Shown: positions 9,045 to 17,957 of the stretch, piece after piece
Position numbering within the stretch: the first letter of the stretch is position 1
Layout: each line of letters starts with the position of its first letter
Translations under genes and position numbers: made by a program
The notes under the pieces: generated by a model
The model's input: the letters and a program-made list of their open reading frames with translations, nothing else
Told to the model about the DNA's origin: nothing
Databases searched by the model: none
From: DATEZO01 sp035255485
Lineage (GTDB): Bacteria; Pseudomonadota; Gammaproteobacteria; Burkholderiales; Burkholderiaceae_D
Direction of reading: 5' to 3'
Assembly: GCA_035255485.1 (NCBI GenBank)
Contig: DATEZO010000167.1
Coordinates: 20,145 to 84,144, forward strand
DNA length: 64,000 nt

Positions 9045-9085
9045 GCGTTATCGGAGGCGGATGCGCCTGCTGGTTCTGTAGCCAT
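9041..9085 (-). CDS. Possible 14-residue leader peptide coupled to the FUSC gene
   Basis: ATG at 9085 follows AGGA by 8 bases and opens a frame for MATEPAGASASDNA, whose TGA overlaps the ATG of the FUSC gene (ATGATG). Nothing else with a good ribosome-binding site precedes the FUSC start. It could be a coupling leader. It could also be the true N-terminus of the exporter displaced by a single-base frameshift. Confidence 0.4.
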   Translation of the reverse strand: MATEPAGASASDNA

Positions 9086-9274
9086 TGCTTTATTCCTGGA
9101 TTCTGTAACGAGGCAAGCGGACGGCAACAGGCGCAAAACCTGCCATTTTGTTCACGAACTTGTGCGCGAACAGACATGTCGATTTCCCTGCGCCTCGGCA
9201 TGGCTTGCCTCTCATGCCGTCAAACGGGCCTCATTTTAACCAGATCGACCGGCATAAGACAGGTTTTCAAATCA

Positions 9275-10201
9275 TTATGGGTAATGCACCGGCTTGTCAG
9301 GCATATCGGGCAGCGGGATGAAATCGACTTCCCCCGGCACCGTCGGGAATCGCTGATTGCGCCAATCCGCCTTTGCCTGTTCAATGCGCTCCGCCGAGCT
9401 TGATACGAAATTCCAGACGAGATAACGCGGCCCATCCACCGGCTCGCCGCCCAGCAGCATGCACCTGAGCGGTGTCGGGCCGGAGCAGCCGAGCGTCACA
9501 CGCACTCCCGGCTTCACCACCAGCAACTGGCCCGCATCGAATTCGCCATCCTTGCCGAGATCGAGCCGGCCTTGCGCCACATAGATTGCCTGCTCCGGAT
9601 ACTCGGCCGGAACCGCCAGCCGCGTGCCCGGCTGCAACTGCACATCGGCATAAAACAGCGCGGACAAGATCGGTACCGGCGAGCTGCGGCCCAGGAAGCT
9701 GCCGGCAATGATGCGTGCCGAAACACCCTCGCCTTCCTCGACCGGCAGCCCGGCGCTGCCGATGTGCCGGAAAACCGGTGCGCATTCTTCCTGCGCACGC
9801 GGCAAGGCAACCCAGCATTGCAAACCGGACAGGGAAGATCCGTGTTGCCGGAATTCCGGCGCAGTCCGTTCCGAATGGACGATGCCGCGTCCGGCCGTCA
9901 TCCAGTTGACATCGCCGGGCCGAATCGGCTGCACGCTGCCCAGGCTGTCGCGATGCAGGATTTCACCGTCAAACAGATAGGTGACGGTCGCCAGTCCGAT
10001 ATGCGGATGCGGACGGACGTCCAGCCCCCGGCCGGCAGAAAACACATGAGGCCCCATCTGATCGAGAAACACGAACGGTCCGACCATGCGCCGCTGGGCT
10101 GACGGCAACGCGCGTCGCACCTCGAAATTGTCGCCCAGGTCATGGCTGCGCGGCACGACCACGAGATCCAGCGCACTGTCAGCCGGCAATGCATTCGGCA
10201 T
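9275..10201 (-). CDS. Pirin-family protein
   Basis: A 308-residue bicupin of the pirin family (YhhW/PirA type), whose members have quercetinase activity or regulate metabolic enzymes. The N-terminal cupin has the family signature: GPFVFLDQMGP, then HPHIGLATVTYLFDGEI and a late HSERTAPEF. The His/His/Glu/His iron-ligand positions appear to be kept. The C-terminal cupin contains LLLGGEP-like sequence (MLLGGEPVDGPRYLVWNFV). It lies 14 bp after the doxX stop on the same strand. Pirin-DoxX pairs are frequent in proteobacteria and suggest a redox-stress role, but substrate is unknown. Confidence 0.88.
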   Translation of the reverse strand: MPNALPADSALDLVVVPRSHDLGDNFEVRRALPSAQRRMVGPFVFLDQMGPHVFSAGRGLDVRPHPHIGLATVTYLFDGEILHRDSLGSVQPIRPGDVNWMTAGRGIVHSERTAPEFRQHGSSLSGLQCWVALPRAQEECAPVFRHIGSAGLPVEEGEGVSARIIAGSFLGRSSPVPILSALFYADVQLQPGTRLAVPAEYPEQAIYVAQGRLDLGKDGEFDAGQLLVVKPGVRVTLGCSGPTPLRCMLLGGEPVDGPRYLVWNFVSSSAERIEQAKADWRNQRFPTVPGEVDFIPLPDMPDKPVHYP

Positions 10202-10215
10202 GGATTCTTCCTTTC

Positions 10216-10644
10216 CTAACCAATCCGCCCTGCCGATTTTCCTTGTAGATTCTTGAAGTCTGCGGCGTGCGTTCCGGCTTTCTCGTCAATGCTCGGCTGG
10301 CCCGCGCCGTATCGGACAAACATCAGCAATCCACCGGTAATGGCGAGATTTTTCATGAAATGGATGGTTTGCATGTGATTGGCGAAATCGCGGTGGAAAA
10401 TCAATGCCGCCGCCAAGGTGAATAACGCCAGCGCGGCTGCCGCCCAGCGCGCCTTGAATCCGAACAGCAATGCCAGGCTGCCGCCCAGCTCGACCAGGAT
10501 GACCAGGGGAAGCAATGCGCCGGGAACGCCCATCGAAGCCATGTATCCCTGGGTGGCGCCATAGCCTGTAATTTTGCCGATGCCGGAAATGATGAAGATC
10601 TGCGCCATCAGCAGGCGTGCAGCCAGATTCAGCAATTTGTCCAT
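10216..10644 (-). CDS. DoxX-family membrane protein
   Basis: A 142-residue protein with about four transmembrane helices, of the DoxX/SURF4-like family. The N-terminal LLMAQIFIISGIGKITGY and VELGGSLALLFGFKARWAA segments are typical. The frame opens 23 codons earlier, but AGGAG sits 7-8 bases before the ATG at 10644 and the family begins there. It is probably co-transcribed with the pirin gene. DoxX proteins are linked to quinone or thiol oxidation, but the family is mostly uncharacterised. The last 25 residues are hydrophilic and cytosolic. Confidence 0.87.
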   Translation of the reverse strand: MDKLLNLAARLLMAQIFIISGIGKITGYGATQGYMASMGVPGALLPLVILVELGGSLALLFGFKARWAAAALALFTLAAALIFHRDFANHMQTIHFMKNLAITGGLLMFVRYGAGQPSIDEKAGTHAADFKNLQGKSAGRIG

Positions 10645-11210
10645 GGTTTTCTCCTGGTTGATGAAGCAATCCAGCGGCCCGATATCGCACGGCCCTTCGC
10701 GCATCCCGGGCAAGATAGCGCCTTGGTTATCCGGGTGATTTCGTGGCCAGCTTAAAGGGTGACATCGGTATCCGAGACTTCCCTGGCACCGGCAGCGATC
10801 GCTTCCGCCATTGTGCAGAGTGTCGGTACATGCCTGTCATTGCCATATGGCCTCCGGTTGGTGGCAATGAATATTATTTTGTACAGAAATACAAGAAAAG
10901 GTTCTTTGTTTTCCTTGCACTTTCTTGCGCTATGTCTGGCCTGCCGCCGAAGATTGCAGAATATCCGGGATCAGGATGAATTTTGCTTGATATTTATATT
11001 TACATGGGAGTATATGTAAATATGCATTAATATGCGCAATGATTATGCTGTAATTTAAAAATACTCGTATCAGTATAGAAACAGGCAAAATATCTTGTTG
11101 ATGTCATTTTGCAACTGTTTCGACTGCGCACGATGCCCGCAGCAGCCTGCTCCCGCCATCGGAAAATGGGGACGCGCATGCTAAAATGCGCGCAAACATG
11201 AAGGGTGTAA
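10645..11210. other. 566-bp divergent intergenic region between doxX and mutS
   Basis: No convincing gene. Short frames here are AT-rich, lack ribosome-binding sites and resemble nothing. It must hold the promoters of the leftward doxX-pirin unit and of mutS, and it contains repeat copy 2 (11006-11077). The mutS end has GAAGGG 6 bases before its ATG. Confidence 0.6.
11006..11077 (+). repeat. Dispersed 72-bp intergenic repeat, copy 2
   Basis: The best-preserved copy: GGGAGTAT at 11006, GCGCAATG at 11034-11041, TTTAAAAATACTCGTAT at about 11054-11070 and terminal AGTATA at 11072-11077. ATACT-CGTATC-AGTAT near the right end can form a small hairpin. ATACTC can instead pair with the GAGTAT of the left end. 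Confidence 0.8.
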
Positions 11211-13904
11211 ATGCTTGATTTGCATGACAAAAAACAAAACGGGGAAGTGCAGCCCGAGCAGGGCCGCGATTTTGCCAACCACACGCCGGTGATGCAGCAA
11301 TTTCTCCGCATCAAGGCGGCGCATCCGGACATCCTGCTGTTTTACCGGATGGGAGATTTTTACGAACTGTTTTTCGAAGATGCGGAAAAAGCGTCGCGCC
11401 TGCTCGGGATCACGCTGACCCAACGCGGCGCATCGAACGGCTCCCCCATCAAGATGGCCGGTGTACCGTATCATTCGGCCGAACAATACCTGGCCAGGCT
11501 GATCAAGCTCGGCGAATCGGTTGCCATTTGCGAACAGATCGGCGACCCGGCAACCAGCAAGGGGCCAGTAGAACGCAAGGTACAGCGCATCATCACGCCC
11601 GGCACGCTGACCGACGCCGACCTGCTGCCGGAAAAGTCCGAGCGCCCGCTGCTCGCATTATGCAAAATCACCCAGCGCAAGAACGTCACTGTTGGCCTGG
11701 CATGGCTGTCGATGGCCAGCGGCGCACTGAAACTGATGGAATTCGGCGACGATGCGAAATCCTCCGAGGCGCGCCTGAAGCAGGAGCTGGAGCGCATCGG
11801 CCCGGCTGAAATGCTGGTTGCCGATGGCATGGCCGATCTGCCGATCGGCGCGGCGCTGGCCAGGCCAGTCAGGGTGCCCGACTGGCATTTCGATGTCGGC
11901 CATGGCGAACAGGCCCTGCGCGACCAATTGGGTGTGGCGACGCTATCCGGTCATGGTGCGGATAGCCTGGGCGCCGCACTCGGCGCCGTGGGCGCACTGC
12001 TGCGTTATGCGCAATCGACCCAGGGCAAGGGATTGCAGCATGTGCGCACGCTGGGCGTGGAAACCGAAAGTGACTTCATCGGCCTTGATGCCGCTACCCG
12101 CCGCAACCTGGAGCTGACCGAGACGTTGCGCAACCAGGATACCGGCGCAGTGGGCCCTACCCTGTTTTCCATCCTGGATCATTGCCGCACCACAATGGGC
12201 TCGCGCCTGTTGCGCCATTGGCTGCATCATCCGCTGCGCGACCGCGCCACAGCCAGGTCGCGCCATGCGGCGATCCATGCGCTGCTGCGCGCCGATGCCG
12301 GCGCCAGCCTGTTTGCCACCCTGGCCGCGGTACCCGACATCGAGCGCATCACGACCCGCATCGCCTTGTTGTCGGCGCGCCCGCGCGACCTGGCAGGCCT
12401 GCGTACCGGCCTGGCGCAATTGCCCTCGCTGCGAGATTGTGTCGCAATGTGCGCGCAGGATGCCGATACGCCGCTGCTGCAGATGCTGCATGACGCCCTC
12501 GCCACGCCGGCTGCATGCCGGGACCTGCTGGAGCGCGCCATTGCACCGGAGCCGGCCGCGATGGTGCGCGACGGCGGCGTGATCGCGCGCGGCTTCGATG
12601 CCGGACTGGATGAATTGCGCGGGCTGTCGGAAAACGCCGGCCAGTTCCTGCTGGACCTGGAAACCCGCGAGCGCGCCCGCACCGGAATCGGCAATCTGCG
12701 GGTTGAGTACAACAAGGTGCACGGCTTTTACATCGAGGTCACGCACGGCCAGACCGACAAGGTGCCGGACGAGTATCGCCGCCGCCAGACGCTGAAAAAT
12801 GCGGAACGCTACATTACGCCGGAACTCAAGGCTTTCGAGGACAAGGCGTTGTCGGCACAGGAACGTGCGCTGGCGCGGGAAAAATATCTCTATGAAAAAC
12901 TGCTGAACGATCTGGCTCCGCATATCGGCGCACTGCAGACGATCGCGCGGGCAGTTGCGCAGCTGGACACGCTGGCGGCATTGGCAGACCATGCGGTGCG
13001 CAACAGCTGGTGCGCACCGCAACTGGTCGCCGAACCCGTGATATCGATTGAACAGGGGCGCCATCCGGTAGTGGAAAACACGATCGAACGTTTCATCGCC
13101 AACGATTGCGCGCTGTCCGCCGAGCGGAGATTGCTGTTCATCACCGGCCCCAACATGGGCGGCAAATCGACCTATATGCGCCAGGTTGCATTGATCACGC
13201 TGCTGGCCTATGTCGGCAGTTTCGTGCCGGCGTCCAGCGCTACGATCGGCCCGGTCGATCGCATTTTTACCCGGATCGGCGCGGCCGACGACCTGGCCGG
13301 CGGACGCTCGACCTTCATGGTGGAAATGACGGAATCGGCAGCGATCCTGAACGGCGCGACCGAACATTCGCTGGTGCTGATGGATGAAGTCGGGCGCGGC
13401 ACCTCGACCTTCGATGGCCTTGCACTGGCGTGGGCGATCGCACGCCATTTGATCGAGCATACCCGCAGCTTCACGCTATTCGCGACCCACTATTTCGAAC
13501 TGACGCAATTACCCGATACCCATCCGGGCGCCGCCAACGTGCATCTGTCGGCGGTCGAGCACAAGGACAGCATCGTATTCCTGCATGCGGTGCAGGCCGG
13601 GCCGGCATCGCAAAGCTACGGCTTGCAGGTGGCCCAACTGGCCGGCGTGCCGCAAACAGTCATCCGCGCCGCACGCAAGCATCTGGCTGTACTGGAGGCG
13701 CAATCGGTGCAGGCAACACCGCAACTCGATCTGTTTGCACATTCCGTGGCCGATACAGCGCAAGCCGAAATGCAGGACGACAGTCCGGAAGATGTCCCGC
13801 TGGCGGCCATCACGCAGGCACTTGCCGACATCGATCCGGACGCACTATCGCCGCGACAAGCGCTGGATGCGCTCTACCGCCTGAAGCAATTGGCAAATCA
13901 ATGA
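11211..13904 (+). CDS. mutS: DNA mismatch repair protein MutS
   Basis: An 897-residue mismatch-recognition ATPase that binds mispairs and recruits MutL. The mismatch-binding domain has the Phe-X-Glu-type motif region FYRMGDFYELFFEDA. Further on come the connector, lever and clamp domains, then the ATPase with Walker A GPNMGGKSTYMRQ, signature-like STFMVEM and Walker B LVLMDEVGRGTSTFDG. It ends with the C-terminal dimerisation helix region (SPRQALDALYRLK). Length is slightly above the E. coli protein because of an N-terminal extension before HTPVMQQFLRIK. GAAGGG is 6 bases before the ATG. The stop overlaps the next gene (ATGA). Confidence 0.97.
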   Translation: MLDLHDKKQNGEVQPEQGRDFANHTPVMQQFLRIKAAHPDILLFYRMGDFYELFFEDAEKASRLLGITLTQRGASNGSPIKMAGVPYHSAEQYLARLIKLGESVAICEQIGDPATSKGPVERKVQRIITPGTLTDADLLPEKSERPLLALCKITQRKNVTVGLAWLSMASGALKLMEFGDDAKSSEARLKQELERIGPAEMLVADGMADLPIGAALARPVRVPDWHFDVGHGEQALRDQLGVATLSGHGADSLGAALGAVGALLRYAQSTQGKGLQHVRTLGVETESDFIGLDAATRRNLELTETLRNQDTGAVGPTLFSILDHCRTTMGSRLLRHWLHHPLRDRATARSRHAAIHALLRADAGASLFATLAAVPDIERITTRIALLSARPRDLAGLRTGLAQLPSLRDCVAMCAQDADTPLLQMLHDALATPAACRDLLERAIAPEPAAMVRDGGVIARGFDAGLDELRGLSENAGQFLLDLETRERARTGIGNLRVEYNKVHGFYIEVTHGQTDKVPDEYRRRQTLKNAERYITPELKAFEDKALSAQERALAREKYLYEKLLNDLAPHIGALQTIARAVAQLDTLAALADHAVRNSWCAPQLVAEPVISIEQGRHPVVENTIERFIANDCALSAERRLLFITGPNMGGKSTYMRQVALITLLAYVGSFVPASSATIGPVDRIFTRIGAADDLAGGRSTFMVEMTESAAILNGATEHSLVLMDEVGRGTSTFDGLALAWAIARHLIEHTRSFTLFATHYFELTQLPDTHPGAANVHLSAVEHKDSIVFLHAVQAGPASQSYGLQVAQLAGVPQTVIRAARKHLAVLEAQSVQATPQLDLFAHSVADTAQAEMQDDSPEDVPLAAITQALADIDPDALSPRQALDALYRLKQLANQ

Positions 13905-14878
13905 AGGTGCTCTTCACGGCAAGACTTGCGCACTGGCTGCTGGCCGCCAGCGCATCCCTGCTGGCATGGCCCGCGGCGGCGCAGTCGGATGCATTCAGCT
14001 TCGGCGTGATTGCGCATTCGTTCAAGGGAACGCCGGATGAATCGATATTGCGCGATGCGATTGCCGAAAGCGATGCCGACAACCTTGCCTTCGTGGTTGC
14101 CAATGGCATCAAGGCGAGCGTGGAGCCGTGTAGCGATGCGGTATACCTGCGCCGCAAAACGGTGCTCAATAGCGCGCAAAACGGGCTGGTCGTCTCGCTG
14201 GCGGGCAGCGACTGGACCGATTGCAAAAACAGGCACGGCAAGTCGGCAGCGATGGAACGCCTGAACCGCATTCGGGAATTGTTCTTCAGCGACGATTTTT
14301 CGTTCGGCAGCAGCCGGATTCCACTAGTGCGTCAATCGATGGCTGCCAAATTCCACAGCTACGCAGAAAATGCGCGCTGGGAAATCGGCAACATCATGTT
14401 TGCCACGGTCGATCTGCCCACCGGCAATAACCACTATCGTCCCGAAGCAGGCCGCAACAGCGAGTTCGAAGACCGGTTGATTGCCAATCGTGACTGGCTG
14501 CAGCGGATATTCACGATTGCCGCACACAAAAAAATGGCTGCGATCGTATTGTTTTGCGATGGCAATCCACTAAGTCAACCCGGGGTGGCGCAAAAATTCG
14601 ACATGGGCGTGAAACGCGATGGCTTTGCCGAAGTGCGTCAATTCATCAACGCCATGTCGGCAAAGTTTCCGGGCAAGGTATTAGTGGTACATGGCCAGGC
14701 CGCGAACCGGCCGGCCATCGAAGGCATTCGCTGGCGCAACAATCTGGGCAATCTCGGCATCAGCGCCGGATGGGTGAAATTGACGGTGACTCCAGCCAGT
14801 CCGGGGTTGTTCAGCATCACCAGTCAGCCGACCGAGGCAAAAAAATCCCGGGCGCAGCCCACTGCACTGCAGCCTTGA
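13901..14878 (+). CDS. Exported metallophosphoesterase-like protein lacking catalytic motifs
   Basis: A 325-residue exported protein: Arg8, a hydrophobic core and the WPAAA-Q cleavage region near residue 27. Its framework follows a family of calcineurin-like phosphoesterases, including EPCSDA near residue 75 and DWTDC near 104. The metal-binding positions are replaced. The first motif reads VIAHSF instead of a G-D-type motif, the second is VANGIK (67-71) instead of a GDI/GDIK form, and the third is AGSDW instead of GDNEW. The late VVHGQAANRP lacks the usual His pair. It therefore looks like a pseudoenzyme. It is translationally coupled to mutS by an ATGA overlap, but a shared function is not obvious. 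Confidence 0.75.
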   Translation: MKVLFTARLAHWLLAASASLLAWPAAAQSDAFSFGVIAHSFKGTPDESILRDAIAESDADNLAFVVANGIKASVEPCSDAVYLRRKTVLNSAQNGLVVSLAGSDWTDCKNRHGKSAAMERLNRIRELFFSDDFSFGSSRIPLVRQSMAAKFHSYAENARWEIGNIMFATVDLPTGNNHYRPEAGRNSEFEDRLIANRDWLQRIFTIAAHKKMAAIVLFCDGNPLSQPGVAQKFDMGVKRDGFAEVRQFINAMSAKFPGKVLVVHGQAANRPAIEGIRWRNNLGNLGISAGWVKLTVTPASPGLFSITSQPTEAKKSRAQPTALQP

Positions 14879-14896
14879 CTGCAGCGCGCTCCATTG

Positions 14897-14941
14897 CCCT
14901 TCCGAAAGGAAGGGATGCGGCGCTTTATTTATTTGCCGCAT
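14897..14941. terminator. Two tandem hairpins between convergent genes
   Basis: CCCTTCC-GAAA-GGAAGGG (14897-14914) is a perfect stem with a GNRA-type tetraloop. It is followed at once by ATGCGGC (14915-14921) pairing with GCCGCAT (14935-14941) around an AT-rich loop. The site lies between the stops of the pseudo-phosphoesterase gene and slyD, so it probably ends both transcripts. Confidence 0.7.
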
Positions 14942-14993
14942 CAGGGAGCGGCGCTTGCCGGATGCCGAGGCGCATCCGTTTTCGCAACAGGTT

Positions 14994-15527
14994 TTACTGG
15001 ATCGGGACGCTGCGGAATTCATCCCCCTCGTCATCATCCATGTCGTCATGATGATGACCGTGAGTGCCATGGGCATGGCCATGCGCGGTTTCTTCCTCGG
15101 TCGCTACGCGCACATCAGCCACATTCAATTGGAAACGCAGCGAAATACCGGCTAGCGGATGGTTTCCATCCAGTACTACCTTGTCATCCGCAATATCGGT
15201 CACCGTAAAGATCATTGCCTGTTCCTGATCACTTTCAGGCGCACCTTCGAATTGCATGCCGACCTCGATCGGCGTCGGCAGATGACTACGCGGCTCAACC
15301 TTCACCAGGCTCGCATCATATTCGCCAAATGCATCGTTCGGCTCGACCTGAATCGTTATTTCATAGCCGACGCCCTTGCCTTCCAGCGCCTCTTCGATCT
15401 TCGGCAGCGTATTCTCATAACCGCCATGCAGATACACCATCGGCTCCTGACTTTCTTCAATCAGATTGCCCTGCGCATCTGATAACTTGTATTGGACCGA
15501 CACAACTGTATTTTTGGCAATCTTCAT
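14994..15527 (-). CDS. slyD: FKBP-type peptidyl-prolyl isomerase SlyD
   Basis: A 177-residue cytosolic prolyl isomerase, chaperone and metal-binding protein, involved in nickel delivery in E. coli. The FKBP domain has an insert-in-flap part (PNDAFGEYDASLV) and ends in a His/Asp-rich metal-binding tail, HGHAHGTHGHHHDD. Three ATG codons occur in a row at the 5' end. AAGG upstream best fits the last one (15527, MKIAKNTVVSVQY), which is also the usual family start. The frame extends much further upstream but that part is not family-like. It is convergent with the pseudo-phosphoesterase gene. Confidence 0.93.
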   Translation of the reverse strand: MKIAKNTVVSVQYKLSDAQGNLIEESQEPMVYLHGGYENTLPKIEEALEGKGVGYEITIQVEPNDAFGEYDASLVKVEPRSHLPTPIEVGMQFEGAPESDQEQAMIFTVTDIADDKVVLDGNHPLAGISLRFQLNVADVRVATEEETAHGHAHGTHGHHHDDMDDDEGDEFRSVPIQ

Positions 15528-15638
15528 CATCATCCTTTCGTTTGGCAATCCGATAATTATACCTGTGCGGCGTCGGCTGTCCTGTACAACTTCCCTGCGC
15601 ATCGGCCGGAAGACAGCCACTATCACTATAATGGCGGC

Positions 15639-16799
15639 ATGAAAAAACTGGAACTTCTCGGCGGATTGCCGCCGGCCCGATTCCTGCGTGAATACTGGCA
15701 CAAAAAGCCATTGCTGATTCGGCAGGCGTTTCCCGGATTGACACCGCCACTGTCGCGCGATGCGCTATTCGCGCTGGCAACCGGAGGCGATGCAAAGTCG
15801 CAGCTGATTACGCATTTCGGACAACAGTGGCACACTCAAAGCGGTCCGTTCGGGCAGTTGCCTTCTCCGAGAAAAAAAGAATGGGCGCTACAGGTGCATG
15901 ACGTGAATCTGCACGACGACGGCGCAGACGCGCTCGTGCGGAAATTTCGTTTTCTACCCGATGCCCGGCTGGATGGCCTGCTGATCAGCTATGCGACAGA
16001 TGCTGGCGGCATCGGCCCGCATATCGATTCCGGCGATATATTCCTGTTGCAGGCGCAAGGGCAGCAGCGCTGGCGCATCGGTGCACAAAAGGATTTGACG
16101 CTGGTCGACGGCGTACCGCTGAAAATCCTGCAGGATTTTCAGCCCGACCGGGAATTCGTCCTGGAGCCAGGCGACATGCTGTATCTGCCGCCGCATTACG
16201 CCCACGAAGGCGTCGCGCTGGGTGAAAGCATGACCTGTTCAATCGGATTTTGCGCACCGTTGTGGCAGGAACTGGGCGAAGCCTTCTTGCAGTTCATGGC
16301 CGGCTCGGTCGCTCTTCCCGGCCGCTATGCGGACCCTGACCTGGCAACGGGCCGCGCCCCTGCAGAAATCAGTCGAATCATGCTGACGCGCGTTTCGACA
16401 GAGATGAACAAGATGCAATTTACGGCGGATGATGTTGCCATCTTCCTTGGCGAACATCTGACGACACCGAAACCAGCCATTTTTTTCGATCTGCCCGCGG
16501 CACCGTTGACCGCGGCGCGTTTCCTGCAAGGTGCGAAAAAGCGCGGCGTCGCCTTATCGCGAAAGACCCGGATGCTGTATCGCGGCAAGCATGTTTTCAT
16601 TAACGGCGAATCGTTCGCAGCGCAAGCGGCCGACAAGGTTTCGCTCCATGGATTGGCAAACATGCGTGTTCTGGAGGGTGAAATGGTCGCTAATGCTTCG
16701 CCAGATGTCATGGAAGCGCTTTATAACTGGTATCTGGATGGGTGGCTTGACATTGGTGATGCACAGCAAGCTGGTCCAGCCCGGCCATTAGCCAGTTAA
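15639..16799 (+). CDS. JmjC/cupin-4 ribosomal oxygenase, RoxA (YcfD) type
   Basis: A 386-residue Fe(II)/2-oxoglutarate-dependent oxygenase. E. coli YcfD hydroxylates an arginine in ribosomal protein L16. The N-terminal ARFLREYWHKKPLLIRQAF is the family hallmark. The JmjC core has the metal motif PHIDSGDIF (His-X-Asp) and, later, the distal His in HYAHEGVALGESM. A winged-helix C-terminal domain follows. The ATG at 15639 is chosen because homology begins there; the frame upstream overlaps the slyD 5' region. It is divergent from slyD. Confidence 0.88.
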   Translation: MKKLELLGGLPPARFLREYWHKKPLLIRQAFPGLTPPLSRDALFALATGGDAKSQLITHFGQQWHTQSGPFGQLPSPRKKEWALQVHDVNLHDDGADALVRKFRFLPDARLDGLLISYATDAGGIGPHIDSGDIFLLQAQGQQRWRIGAQKDLTLVDGVPLKILQDFQPDREFVLEPGDMLYLPPHYAHEGVALGESMTCSIGFCAPLWQELGEAFLQFMAGSVALPGRYADPDLATGRAPAEISRIMLTRVSTEMNKMQFTADDVAIFLGEHLTTPKPAIFFDLPAAPLTAARFLQGAKKRGVALSRKTRMLYRGKHVFINGESFAAQAADKVSLHGLANMRVLEGEMVANASPDVMEALYNWYLDGWLDIGDAQQAGPARPLAS

Positions 16800-17067
16800 A
16801 TGGAAAGAAGCACTCTGTCATGCTCGAAAGCGCTTTCAAAAACAGGTCGATCTTCTTGCAAAACTGTAATAAAGACTTACAAATTCCATACTTAAAAGCA
16901 AAACACTCATGCAATAATGAAAAAAAAACAGCTATAATTGTGAGTTAGGAAGCTTTCGTTGTGTGGCACTGCATCAGTTAATGTGACAACCTGCGAAGAG
17001 GCCTATAGAGCGATAATTACCGGTAATTATTCATCGCAAAATTTTACTAATTTTTGAAGGAAAACTC

Positions 17068-17328
17068 ATGAAAAAAACTCTGTTGATCGCTGCCCTTCTG
17101 GCTGTTTCCCTGGCTGCTTGCGGCAAGAAAGAAGAAGCTGCTGCTCCTGCACCGGCACCTGCTGCTGAAGCACCGGCTCCGGCTGCTGCTCCTGCACCGG
17201 CACCTGCTGCTGAAGCTCCGGCTGCCCCGGCTGCTTCCGCACCGGCTGCTGATGCTGCACCGGCTGCTTCCGCACCGGCTGCCGATGCTGCTCCGGCTGC
17301 TGCTGCTGGCGCCTCTGCATCCAAGTAA
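17068..17328 (+). CDS. Small Ala/Pro-rich repeat lipoprotein
   Basis: An 86-residue precursor: short signal peptide, lipobox LAAC at residues 16-19, then KKEE and a tail made almost wholly of Ala and Pro with Glu/Asp/Ser. Two repeat units are visible: AAPAPAPAAEAPAP-like units and the later ASAPAADAAP unit repeated twice, nearly identical at the DNA level. GAAGG precedes the ATG, and a TATAAT box lies at 16933-16938 about 130 bp upstream. A strong terminator follows, so it is monocistronic. Ala/Pro tails like this may span the periplasm or contact cell wall, but no function is known. Confidence 0.85.
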   Translation: MKKTLLIAALLAVSLAACGKKEEAAAPAPAPAAEAPAPAAAPAPAPAAEAPAAPAASAPAADAAPAASAPAADAAPAAAAGASASK

Positions 17329-17409
17329 TCTGCGATTATTTGCGGAGAAGTCCGGTTCCGGTTTTAGGCAGGCAATCGAGCCTTAACCCGTTGCAATCGG
17401 CAATCAAGA

Positions 17410-17442
17410 CGGATTCACAAGTATGTGAATCCGTTTTTTTTT
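17410..17442 (+). terminator. Strong intrinsic terminator after the lipoprotein gene
   Basis: CGGATTCAC (17410-17418), loop AAGTAT and GTGAATCCG (17425-17433) form a perfect 9-bp stem followed by nine T residues. It is the clearest Rho-independent terminator in the window. Confidence 0.95.
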
Positions 17443-17582
17443 GTATGTAGCATCAATGAAATGACTTGGCAGAGGGGGCATCGGCACAGCGGCACATCCA
17501 CATCAGCGACTCAAGCGGTTTCTACAAAAGAGAGAGATGATACGGCAAGGTGATACGGCAGCCCGACGGACCGTCCGGCGAG

Positions 17583-17601
17583 AGAACTCGAATGGAGTTC
17601 T
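17583..17601 (-). terminator. Stem-loop downstream of tRNA-Leu
   Basis: AGAACTC-GAATG-GAGTTCT forms a 7-bp perfect stem about 35 bases past the tRNA-Leu 3' end. No T run follows on the minus strand, so it may be a processing or weak termination signal. The rest of 17443-17636 shows no gene. Confidence 0.4.
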
Positions 17602-17636
17602 TCCCGTCATTTCTGCCAATATTGTTGATGCGTTGG

Positions 17637-17723
17637 TGGTGCGGCTGGCCGGAATCGAACCGGCACGGTGTTGCCACCGAGGGATTTTAAGTCCCTTACG
17701 TCTACCTGTTTCGTCACAGCCGC
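17637..17723 (-). tRNA. tRNA-Leu (anticodon UAA)
   Basis: On the minus strand the molecule begins GCGGCTG and ends CAGCCGC-A-CCA, with CCA encoded. The anticodon loop reads CTTAAAA, giving UAA, and a long variable arm is present as expected for leucine. The T-arm has GGTTCGATTCC. Length is 87 bases including CCA. Confidence 0.97.
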
Positions 17724-17957
17724 ATTATTGTTGGCAAGCGCCAAATAGTTTCACACCTACTTTATTCCGCCAGTGTTACTGCTCTGGCATGGAATCTGCG
17801 TTCGTGCTTCGTCTTGCATCGCAGAAGCAAATTGCATGCGTCTGTCCTCGCAACGCTGAGGCCGGATTTTAACACTCAACGTCTTGCATGGCTTGCTATA
17901 ACACCAAAAACTCTCCAGATTCTTTGCCGTCACCCGATACATGTACTGTAGTTGGCG

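Noticed and set aside
10759..11019. Possible 86-residue plus-strand protein between doxX and mutS
   Set aside because: No ribosome-binding site, runs into the repeat copy, and the residue pattern is that of translated AT-rich spacer.
11943..13460. Long minus-strand open frame (505 codons) inside mutS
   Set aside because: Antisense shadow of a GC-biased gene; composition is Arg/Gln/His-rich and mutS motifs are unambiguous on the plus strand.
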